Shown here one piece after another: positions 1-5,787 of a stretch of 7,049 nt of DNA. This DNA is from Arenicellales bacterium. GTDB taxonomy: Bacteria > Pseudomonadota > Gammaproteobacteria > Arenicellales > UBA868. The DNA lies in the NCBI GenBank assembly GCA_028825345.1, contig JAPKAJ010000115.1, positions 1-7,049 of the forward strand. The letters run 5' to 3'. Positions within the stretch are counted from its first letter, which is position 1. Each line of letters opens with the position of its first letter. The translations under genes and the position numbers were made by a program. The notes under the pieces are model-generated. The model made no database searches, was not told the DNA's origin, and saw nothing but the letters and a program-made list of their open reading frames with translations.

Positions 1-1
1 T

Positions 2-1237
2 TTATTAGCCTATGGCAAGGTCTTAAATTCGCGCGAGGCGCGCGAACATGCCGCCGACCTGCTGCACCAGGTAGGGCTCGACCCCATACTGGGTCGACGA
101 TACCCGCGTGAACTGAGCGGTGGTCAACTGCAAAGAGTGTGTATCGCCAGGGCGATATCGGTTCGCCCTGCACTGATTGTGGCGGACGAAATCGTCTCCG
201 GCCTGGACATGTCCAGCCAAGCGCAGGTTCTGAACCTGCTTGATGAACTGCGGCAGCAGCTCGGTTTATGCCTCGTATTTATCAGTCATGACCTGTCGGT
301 TGTGCGAAGCATCTGTGATCAAGTGATCGTTTTGCTCGATGGCAGGACGGTAGAGTCCGGGCCGGTAGCAAAGATTTTTTCACAGCCACGACGGCGTTAC
401 ACTCAATCCTTAATCGAGGCGGTACCGCTTCCGGAACCTGACAGGGACTGGCTGAAAGACACCACAGACACAACCAATCAAAATAACAGGGGTAAAGCAA
501 TGAATATCCAGGGAAGTACTGCTTTGGTAACAGGCGCCAACAGAGGAATCGGAAGAGAACTGGTGAACGCCTTAATCAAAAGCGGTGTCAAGAAAATCTA
601 CGCAACCGCGAGAGATATTTCAGGTGTACAGGACCTAGCCAATGCCGATCCAGATAGAGTTCACATCCTGGCGCTGGATGTCACAAACGACGCCTCAGTT
701 GAGCAAGCCGCTGCGTCCTGCTCCGATGTAGATATACTGCTAAACAACGCGGGCATCAACCGGATGTCCGCCTTGCTGGCGGCAGACAGTATTGACAATG
801 CGCGGGCTGAGATGGAAACCAACTACTTTGGCACTTTGCGCATGTGCCGGGCATTTGCGCCAGTTCTCAAACAAAATGGAGGCGGCTGTATTGTCAATAT
901 GCTCTCAGTACTCTCTCATGTCGCTCTACCGCTGATGGGGTCTCTGTGCGCCTCAAAATCAGCCGGACTGAGGCTGACTGAAGGCGTGCGTGCGGAACTG
1001 GATGCCGACAACACCCTGGTGATGGCGGTTATGCCCGGGGCAGTAGATACCGATATGAGCCGTGACTTTCCACCGCCCAAAATGCCTGCCGCAGAGGTTG
1101 CAAATGCAATCCTCGACGGAATTACCGAAGGGCAAGAGGAAATTTACCCAGGCGAGATGGCAAGCGGATTGCGGGCCGGCCTTAACGCAGATCCCAAAGG
1201 AGTTGAGAAAGAACTTGCCGCGTACCTTCCCGGCTAA
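2..1237 (+). CDS. ABC transporter ATPase (Opp/Dpp type), 5'-truncated, reading in frame into an SDR
   Basis: This open frame enters from the left edge and has no stop until 1237. The first 166 codons (2-499) are the C-terminal half of a peptide/nickel-family ABC ATPase, the cytoplasmic subunit that powers oligopeptide import. Visible parts are the signature LSGGQLQR (from 113), Walker B ALIVADE with catalytic Glu (170-190), the D-loop SGLD (197-208), the H-loop ISHD with its His at 287-289, and the YTQSLIEAVPLPEPD tail typical of OppD/OppF C-termini. Walker A and the Q-loop lie outside the window. After that tail the frame continues through a polar linker rich in Thr, Asn and Asp into the SDR at 500. 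Either the ATPase stop codon was lost, giving a fusion, or the assembly has an error. A C-to-T change at 479 alone would create TAA. The ATPase call is firm; a real fused protein is uncertain. Confidence 0.8.
   Translation, partial: LLAYGKVLNSREAREHAADLLHQVGLDPILGRRYPRELSGGQLQRVCIARAISVRPALIVADEIVSGLDMSSQAQVLNLLDELRQQLGLCLVFISHDLSVVRSICDQVIVLLDGRTVESGPVAKIFSQPRRRYTQSLIEAVPLPEPDRDWLKDTTDTTNQNNRGKAMNIQGSTALVTGANRGIGRELVNALIKSGVKKIYATARDISGVQDLANADPDRVHILALDVTNDASVEQAAASCSDVDILLNNAGINRMSALLAADSIDNARAEMETNYFGTLRMCRAFAPVLKQNGGGCIVNMLSVLSHVALPLMGSLCASKSAGLRLTEGVRAELDADNTLVMAVMPGAVDTDMSRDFPPPKMPAAEVANAILDGITEGQEEIYPGEMASGLRAGLNADPKGVEKELAAYLPG
488..492 (+). promoter_or_regulatory. Ribosome binding site of the SDR gene
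   Basis: AGGGG lies 7 bases before ATG 500. It sits inside the frame that joins the ABC ATPase to the SDR, and is the main sign that the SDR was, or still is, translated separately. Confidence 0.6.
500..1237 (+). CDS. Short-chain dehydrogenase/reductase (SDR) family protein with substituted active-site Tyr
   Basis: This 245-residue Rossmann protein has the classical SDR length and fold signals. They are TGANRGIG (residues 11-18, dinucleotide binding), the LDV motif (D60), NNAG (82-85), the helix-4 Asn (N108), the catalytic-position Ser (S136) and Lys (K153), and a PGAVDTDM segment (179-186). The expected Tyr of YxxxK, 13 residues after S136, is Leu149 (codon CTG, 944-946), so normal proton relay is doubtful. 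SDRs oxidise alcohols or reduce ketones with NAD(P)H in the cytoplasm; the substrate here is not evident. I chose ATG 500 because AGGGG sits 7 bases upstream and the protein then starts directly before the first beta strand. The same frame is open upstream into the ABC ATPase, so it could also be made as a fusion. It may be transcribed with the transporter rather than with the downstream operon. Confidence 0.85.
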   Translation: MNIQGSTALVTGANRGIGRELVNALIKSGVKKIYATARDISGVQDLANADPDRVHILALDVTNDASVEQAAASCSDVDILLNNAGINRMSALLAADSIDNARAEMETNYFGTLRMCRAFAPVLKQNGGGCIVNMLSVLSHVALPLMGSLCASKSAGLRLTEGVRAELDADNTLVMAVMPGAVDTDMSRDFPPPKMPAAEVANAILDGITEGQEEIYPGEMASGLRAGLNADPKGVEKELAAYLPG

Positions 1238-1259
1238 AGGTCGTTAGCCAAAGCCGGGA
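1228..1259 (+). other. Inverted repeat over the SDR stop codon, possible weak terminator
   Basis: TCCCGGCT (1228-1235) and AGCCGGGA (1252-1259) are perfect 8-base inverted arms around the TAA stop. The 16-base loop could add a short GGU/GCC inner stem. The sequence after it (TATATCTTGTG) has no run of T, so it is not a classical intrinsic terminator. It may be an RNA 3'-end stabiliser, a weak terminator or chance. Confidence 0.35.
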
Positions 1260-1296
1260 TATATCTTGTGCCGACCAAAACTTTGTAGGCATTTCG

Positions 1297-1324
1297 TTTA
1301 TTGCCAAGCCAGTTCGCATACACT
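1297..1324 (+). promoter_or_regulatory. Weak candidate promoter for the catabolic operon
   Basis: The 1238-1374 gap is the only spacer long enough for a promoter ahead of the six-gene run. The best sigma70-like match I find is TTTATT (1297-1302), a 16-base spacer, then TACACT (1319-1324). Both boxes are poor matches, so the location is more persuasive than the sequence. I see no clear operator palindrome. Confidence 0.2.
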
Positions 1325-1360
1325 TCGTTTTGTAATCCTACCCGCGACTCGAAACACCAT

Positions 1361-1366
1361 AAGGAG
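1361..1366 (+). promoter_or_regulatory. Strong ribosome binding site of the RidA-family gene
   Basis: AAGGAG lies 8 bases before ATG 1375. It is the strongest Shine-Dalgarno match in the window and fixes the start at 1375 rather than the in-frame ATG at 1408. Confidence 0.7.
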
Positions 1367-1374
1367 AAAAACTG

Positions 1375-1728
1375 ATGACCTTGAAACGAATTCAAATCGG
1401 CGAACGCATGAGCCAGGCGGTGGTTCACGGCAATACGGTCTATACGGCGGGACAGGTCGCACTAGAAGCGCCTGGCACAGACGCTGCAGAACAAACCCGC
1501 AATATCCTCTCTCGAATAGACGCTCTGTTGTCTGAAGCCGGTACCGACAAATCACAAGTGATTTCGGCGACGATCTGGCTCTCGGACATGAGCACCTTCA
1601 ACGAGATGAACGGGATTTGGGATGCATGGGTCACCCCAGGCGCGACACCAGCGCGCGCTTGCGTCGAAGCGAAACTGGCAGCACCCCAATTCACGGTCGA
1701 GATAGCGGTGATCGCGGCACTGGACTGA
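1375..1728 (+). CDS. RidA family (YjgF/YER057c/UK114) enamine/imine deaminase
   Basis: The 117-residue product is a full-length RidA-type protein; the family forms trimers with active sites between subunits. Members hydrolyse reactive enamines and imines, notably 2-aminoacrylate released by PLP dehydratases and imines from amino acid oxidases, to keto acids and ammonia. The sequence shows YTAGQVAL (23-30), the central helix segment TRNILSRIDALL (41-52) and the hallmark C-terminal stretch TPARACVEAKLAAP (91-104) with the carboxylate-binding Arg94, then VEIAVIA with conserved Glu109. The first ATG has a strong Shine-Dalgarno site. It opens the six-gene run and lies 16 bases before the DadA-like gene. 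Its neighbours are an imine-making dehydrogenase and an aminoacrylate-making lyase, so a role in clearing their intermediates is likely (inference). It looks like a divergent RidA branch rather than housekeeping RidA, so I give no symbol. Confidence 0.9.
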   Translation: MTLKRIQIGERMSQAVVHGNTVYTAGQVALEAPGTDAAEQTRNILSRIDALLSEAGTDKSQVISATIWLSDMSTFNEMNGIWDAWVTPGATPARACVEAKLAAPQFTVEIAVIAALD

Positions 1729-1744
1729 GTTCCGGATACAACTG

Positions 1745-3004
1745 ATGCGAATCGCGGTTCTGGGTGCAGGCCTCGCTGGGATCACCAGCGCCTGGGAGTG
1801 TCTGCGTGATGGTCACGATGTCATCGTGCTTGATCGCGCCGACACGCCGGCCGATTTCACCTCCAAGGCCAACGCCGGGTTGATTGCACCCGGCCACGCC
1901 TTCGCCTGGGCATCTCCCAGAGTGCCGGGCATCATGCTGCGGTCTTTGTGGACGCGTAACCAGGCGATCCGATACCGGCCCAGCTTTGATGTCAGGCAAT
2001 GGCGCTGGTTGTCACAGTTTCTACGACAATGCACTACCAACCGAGCAAGGATCAACACGCTACGCAAGGCTCGGCTATGCCTGTACTCTCAATCGCGACT
2101 TCAACTGGTCACTGATGAGACTGCCTTTCCGTACGACCGTAATACGGGAGGATTGATTTATTTCTACCGCTCAGCCCAGTCCTTTGAGGCCGCAGCTATC
2201 AAGAGTGAAATACTTGCCAGCCAAGGTGTGCGTATTGAGAGTCTTGATCGGGATCAGGTCATCGCCCGTGATCCTGGACTGGCCGATGCGCGCGATATCA
2301 TCAGCGGCGCACTGTTCGTACCTTCCGATGAGAGTGGCGATGCTCGCCTCTTTACCCACCGACTGGCACAACGCTGCGAAGAACGCGGAGCCCAATTGCA
2401 AATGCGAACTGAGATCACTGGCCTCCAGACTGAAAGCGGCCGTGTCACTGCCGTAACAACCAGCCAGGGTCCTGTCTTCGCCGATGCGTTCGTACTGGCA
2501 CTGGGAGTATTCAGCCCGAACCTGCTGCATCAGCTCGGCGTCAGGATACCTATCTACCCGGTCAAGGGATATTCTGTCACCCTGCCCTCCGGAGCGGATC
2601 ATTGCCTTCCTAAGCTCGGTGGAGTCGATGAGGACAACCTGCTCGCCTATTGCCCGATGGGTAGCCGCCTTCGCATCACGGCGACTGCCGAGATTGGCAA
2701 TTACAATACCGCGTATACGCCGGATGATTTTCGGATCATGTTGTCCAAGGCCCAAGCTTTGATGCCACGGGCAGCAGACTTCTCAACCCCAAACTACTGG
2801 GCTGGTCTGCGGCCCATGACTCCAACAGGACTACCCTTAATCGGCCGCTCACGCTGGTCCAATCTCTGGTTGAATACCGGACATGGTCACATGGGCTGGA
2901 CGATGTCCTGCGGCTCGGCCCGCATACTGGCAGACCTTATCATCAACAACCAGCCGGAGATCCCGCTTGAGGGAATCGACCCGGCAACCATGGGGATGGC
3001 GTGA
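1745..3004 (+). CDS. dadA: DadA-like FAD-dependent D-amino acid dehydrogenase
   Basis: The 419-residue product belongs to the DAO/DadA flavoprotein family and is close to the length of E. coli DadA (about 432). DadA oxidises D-amino acids to imino acids, which hydrolyse to keto acids plus ammonia, and passes electrons to the respiratory chain at the inner membrane. Visible motifs are the FAD-binding GAGLAG (7-12), the acidic end of beta 2 (D30), ANAGLIAPG (42-50), VPSDESGDARLFT (192-204), PVKGYS (272-277), GLRPMTPTGLPLIG (354-367) and NTGHGHMGWTMSCGS (377-391), all matching the DadA pattern. Translation starts at ATG 1745, directly before the first FAD strand. The stop overlaps the next ATG by one base (TGATG), suggesting translational coupling. 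It may use a D-amino acid other than D-alanine; no dadX-type alanine racemase is adjacent, but a racemase-fold gene follows. Confidence 0.88.
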   Translation: MRIAVLGAGLAGITSAWECLRDGHDVIVLDRADTPADFTSKANAGLIAPGHAFAWASPRVPGIMLRSLWTRNQAIRYRPSFDVRQWRWLSQFLRQCTTNRARINTLRKARLCLYSQSRLQLVTDETAFPYDRNTGGLIYFYRSAQSFEAAAIKSEILASQGVRIESLDRDQVIARDPGLADARDIISGALFVPSDESGDARLFTHRLAQRCEERGAQLQMRTEITGLQTESGRVTAVTTSQGPVFADAFVLALGVFSPNLLHQLGVRIPIYPVKGYSVTLPSGADHCLPKLGGVDEDNLLAYCPMGSRLRITATAEIGNYNTAYTPDDFRIMLSKAQALMPRAADFSTPNYWAGLRPMTPTGLPLIGRSRWSNLWLNTGHGHMGWTMSCGSARILADLIINNQPEIPLEGIDPATMGMA

Positions 3005-3795
3005 TGCAAACAAAGCAAGAAAATACACGCGAGTTCATCAATCTGACACATCTGCCTTTTGTCGTCGATGAAGGAGTTGCTGCGCGGGCGCGGATCGGAC
3101 TGATAGTGCTCGCCAGTGACCACACCGTTGAGCATGAGTTCCGCCAGGTGGCCAATATCCCAGGGGTTGCGATTTACCAGTCGCGAATTCCCAACTCGCC
3201 AACGATCACTCCGGAAAGCCTTCGAGCCATGGAACCCCACATCACGGACCGTACTGATGTGATCCTGCCGGGAGTCCCACTGGATGTGGTCGCCTACGGC
3301 TGTACGTCTGCGTCCATGATTATCGGTGAAGAGCGAGTTTTTGATCTGATTCATGCGGCACGCCCAGAGGCTAAAGCAACCACCCCAATCACAGCCGCCT
3401 TCGCCGCTTTCCGTGCGACCGGATGCCAGCGCATCGGTGTGCTCACACCCTACTCTGACGAGGTAAACCAGTTTATCCGACGCTATATCGAGTCGAGCGG
3501 TTTCGAGGTTCCGGTTTTCGGCTCGTTTAACCAGGAAAATGACAACACCGTGGCCCGTATATCTGCCAACAGCATGCGCGATGCCGTACTCGAGATTGGC
3601 AAGCACGACAACGTAGATGGGGTATTCGTCTCCTGCACCAGTTTACGCCTGGCGCATTGTGTTAGCGACATTGAAAAAACCCTCGGTAAGCCGGTGACAT
3701 CCTCAAATCATGCTCTGATCTGGCACAGCTTGCGACTGGCAGGAATCGACGATGTGATTGACGGTTATGGCCGACTGTTCCAACTGCCCGGCTAA
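3004..3795 (+). CDS. Asp/Glu racemase superfamily protein, EutA/maleate isomerase-like
   Basis: The 263-residue product resembles the maleate cis-trans isomerase / arylmalonate decarboxylase / ectoine-utilisation EutA branch of the Asp/Glu/hydantoin racemase superfamily. Two cysteines sit where the catalytic pair of this fold is expected: AYGCTSAS (C100) and FVSCTSLR (C211). Other family-like segments are LPGVPLDVVAYG (88-99), VLTPYSDEVN (146-155), a VARIS segment (183-187) and the C-terminal DGYGRLF stretch. Family enzymes use the two thiols as acid and base to epimerise or isomerise carbon next to a carboxylate; EutA itself has no firmly established reaction to my knowledge. The start is ATG 3004, overlapping the upstream TGA; GTG at 3001 would add one residue. 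Between an amino acid dehydrogenase and a PLP lyase it may racemise or isomerise the pathway substrate (inference). No symbol is given because eutA also names an ethanolamine gene. Confidence 0.82.
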   Translation: MQTKQENTREFINLTHLPFVVDEGVAARARIGLIVLASDHTVEHEFRQVANIPGVAIYQSRIPNSPTITPESLRAMEPHITDRTDVILPGVPLDVVAYGCTSASMIIGEERVFDLIHAARPEAKATTPITAAFAAFRATGCQRIGVLTPYSDEVNQFIRRYIESSGFEVPVFGSFNQENDNTVARISANSMRDAVLEIGKHDNVDGVFVSCTSLRLAHCVSDIEKTLGKPVTSSNHALIWHSLRLAGIDDVIDGYGRLFQLPG

Positions 3796-3810
3796 GGCAT
3801 TCCCAGAACC

Positions 3811-3815
3811 AAGGG
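3811..3815 (+). promoter_or_regulatory. Ribosome binding site of the amidotransferase gene
   Basis: AAGGG lies 6 bases before ATG 3822, in the 26-base gap after the racemase-like gene, and supports that start. Confidence 0.5.
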
Positions 3816-3821
3816 CACCCC

Positions 3822-4532
3822 ATGACGGCAAAAATTGTACTGGTAGAGCACCATGATGAGCCCCACGATGATCTGGCCTGTGCCTTTCTTGGGCGCAAAG
3901 GCTTTTCCCTTGAATGGCGACGTCCCTTTGCCGGAGATGTCTTGGAACCGCCTGGCCCGGATACGGCGGGCGTTGTCGTGCTGGGCGGTGCAGCCAACGT
4001 GGATCAGATGGATCAGTTTGACTATTTGCTTGATGAAGCCCGCTGGATGGAAACTTGCCTTCACCGGGAGATTCCGTTGCTGGGCCTTTGCCTGGGCGGA
4101 CAGTTGCTGGCCCACATATTGGGAGCCCAGGTAGCACCACACGCCGAAGGAATCGAGGAATTTGGCCTTTACCCGGTACACGCTCTTTCCGACGGGACTG
4201 ACTTTGTGCCTGAGAACTTCCACGCGGTTCAGTTTCACAGCCGTGGCTTTGATATTCCCAACGGAGCACAGGTATTGGCCCACGGCGCACTTTTTCCAAA
4301 CCAGGCTTTTCGCTATGGGAAGCGCGCTATAGGCATTCAATTTCACCCAGAGTGCACTTTGCCGATCCTGCACCGATGGCAGGCTCTCGCCGACGCGCCC
4401 TGGGATAAGCCCGGCACCCAGACCCGCGACCAGCAGGATCGCTTGGCGGCCCAACACCTGGCAGCAACGCATCATTGGTTTGAACAATTCCTGGATACGT
4501 TTTTTGATTTACCGGCTGTCGACGCCTTTTAA
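3822..4532 (+). CDS. Stand-alone class I glutamine amidotransferase (GMP synthase-like domain)
   Basis: The 236-residue product is a single class I (triad) glutamine amidotransferase domain. It shows the nucleophile elbow LLGLCLGGQLLA with Cys90, the oxyanion-side segment VVVLGGAANVDQ (51-62), and GIQFHPE with catalytic His175 and Glu177, all at usual spacing. Nothing is fused to it and no synthetase partner is in the window, so what it hydrolyses is open. Such stand-alone proteins either pass ammonia from glutamine to a partner ligase or act as gamma-glutamyl hydrolases, as PuuD does in putrescine breakdown. The C-terminal 45 residues, with a QQDRLAAQHLAATHHWF helix, extend past the core domain. 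It is in operon position between the racemase-like and lyase genes. A catabolic gamma-glutamyl or amide hydrolase role fits the context but is inference; the family call is firm. Confidence 0.87.
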   Translation: MTAKIVLVEHHDEPHDDLACAFLGRKGFSLEWRRPFAGDVLEPPGPDTAGVVVLGGAANVDQMDQFDYLLDEARWMETCLHREIPLLGLCLGGQLLAHILGAQVAPHAEGIEEFGLYPVHALSDGTDFVPENFHAVQFHSRGFDIPNGAQVLAHGALFPNQAFRYGKRAIGIQFHPECTLPILHRWQALADAPWDKPGTQTRDQQDRLAAQHLAATHHWFEQFLDTFFDLPAVDAF

Positions 4533-4548
4533 ATATGGAAAATTAACT

Positions 4549-5787
4549 ATGAACCTTCCTGATGTCTCCATCGGACTGGCCCACCACAACCGCGCAGCAC
4601 TGGTAGGACAATCCTGTCCCGATAAGGTGCGTCAAGTACTGGAGCCCGACCGCTGTATTGATGCCCGCGAAACGATCTCGCAGTGGGCTGACTACGAGCC
4701 CACTGCGCTACATCGTTTTGATGATCTGGCGGCAAAGCTTGAACTGGATTCGGTGTACTACAAGGATGAAAGCACCCGTTTTGGCCTGGGCAGTTTTAAA
4801 GCGCTCGGTGGCGCCTATGCGGTACAGCGGGTACTGCACCAGGCGCTCAAGACGCAACTAGGTGATGCCGCCATCAGCCTGGATGATATTAACCAACAGC
4901 GCTACCCTGACCTTGTAGATAACATGACAGTCGTTACGGCGACCGATGGCAACCACGGACGCTCGGTTGCCTGGGGTGCACAGCGCTTCGGTTGCCAATG
5001 CGTGATCTACATGCATGAAAACGTCAGCCCGGCGCGTCAGCAGGCAGTTGAAGCCTATGGTGCGCGGGTCGAACGGGTGGCAGGCAACTACGATGACTCA
5101 GTCCATCAGGCTGATCACGACGCGCATCAGAACGCCTGGCAGATCGTCTCTGATACCTCCTACCCGGGGTACATGGAAATACCCTGTGATGTGATGGCCG
5201 GCTATACCGTCATGACCACCGAAGCCATGGATCAGTTACCCAATAACCTTATACCAACCCACGTCTTCATTCAGGGGGGTTGCGGCGGCCTGGCGGGTGC
5301 GGTGTGCGCAGATCTGTGGTTTCGTTACGGCGCCGATATGCCGCATCTGGTTGTCGTAGAGCCACAACCTGCGGCCTGCCTGTACCAAAGCGCCCTTGCT
5401 GGTAACCCTCAAGTGGTACACATCGTTGACGAAAGCCTGATGGCCGGCTTGTCATGCGGGGAAGTTTCACTGCTGGGCTGGGATATTCTAAAGGCGGGCG
5501 CTCGCCACTTTCTCACCATTTCAGATGCGCCAGTAGTACCGCTGATGCAGTTAATGGCCTCCGGTGCCGGAGGTAAAACACCGGTTGTAGCCGGAGAATC
5601 CGCTATTGCGGGCCTGGCCGGTCTGATCGGCACAGTAAATAACCCTCAACTCGCGCGTGAGATTGGCTTGGATACCAAAAGCCGCATTTTGCTGTTTGGC
5701 ACTGAGGGTGCCACCGACCCTGCTCTGTACCGCGAGCTTACCGGGACTCGCGTAGAAGAGGTGATACCACCTGGTTCTCAATCATGA
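4549..5787 (+). CDS. dpaL: Diaminopropionate ammonia-lyase-like PLP enzyme
   Basis: The 412-residue product is a fold-type II PLP enzyme resembling diaminopropionate ammonia-lyase (E. coli DpaL/YgeX, about 398 residues). DpaL converts D- or L-2,3-diaminopropionate to pyruvate and two ammonia through 2-aminoacrylate. The PLP lysine is K84 in KDESTRFGLGSFKALGG (72-88). TATDGNHGRSVAWGAQ (130-145) carries D133, and SDTSYPGYMEIP (201-212) carries D202; by position they may match the two acid/base aspartates described for E. coli DpaL. The Gly-rich phosphate loop is GGCGGLAG (243-250), and AGLSCGEVS (299-307) is also DpaL-like. ATG 4549 is chosen over upstream alternative starts because those overlap the previous gene, while a GGA-containing site precedes 4549. 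The stop overlaps the next gene by four bases (ATGA). The EutB-type ectoine enzyme or a related hydroxy amino acid dehydratase is the main alternative. Confidence 0.87.
   Translation: MNLPDVSIGLAHHNRAALVGQSCPDKVRQVLEPDRCIDARETISQWADYEPTALHRFDDLAAKLELDSVYYKDESTRFGLGSFKALGGAYAVQRVLHQALKTQLGDAAISLDDINQQRYPDLVDNMTVVTATDGNHGRSVAWGAQRFGCQCVIYMHENVSPARQQAVEAYGARVERVAGNYDDSVHQADHDAHQNAWQIVSDTSYPGYMEIPCDVMAGYTVMTTEAMDQLPNNLIPTHVFIQGGCGGLAGAVCADLWFRYGADMPHLVVVEPQPAACLYQSALAGNPQVVHIVDESLMAGLSCGEVSLLGWDILKAGARHFLTISDAPVVPLMQLMASGAGGKTPVVAGESAIAGLAGLIGTVNNPQLAREIGLDTKSRILLFGTEGATDPALYRELTGTRVEEVIPPGSQS

Noticed and set aside
137..139. GTG at 137 as the start of the ABC/SDR frame
   Set aside because: The frame is open to the left edge and LSGGQLQR lies just upstream, so this is an internal Val codon of a truncated gene.
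2171..2755. Minus-strand open frame of 194 codons inside dadA
   Set aside because: Antisense to conserved DadA motifs with no family resemblance.
2887..3606. Minus-strand open frame of 239 codons over the dadA/racemase junction
   Set aside because: It crosses two clear + strand genes and shows no domain signal.
1229..3797. Nine shared bases (CCCGGCTAA) at the ends of the SDR and racemase-like genes, both ending Leu-Pro-Gly
   Set aside because: Too short to be a meaningful repeat; chance is sufficient.
3785..3817. TGCCC/GGGCA pairing that could mask the amidotransferase ribosome site
   Set aside because: Only five base pairs with a 23-base loop; too weak to call a regulatory hairpin.
3792..4487. 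Long minus-strand open frame (231 codons) antisense to the amidotransferase gene
   Set aside because: No recognisable family motif; it mirrors a well-supported gene and fits antisense openness from codon bias.
4480..4548. N-terminal extension of the lyase from an upstream TTG at 4480
   Set aside because: It overlaps the end of the amidotransferase, adds residues with no DpaL likeness, and ATG 4549 has a plausible ribosome site.
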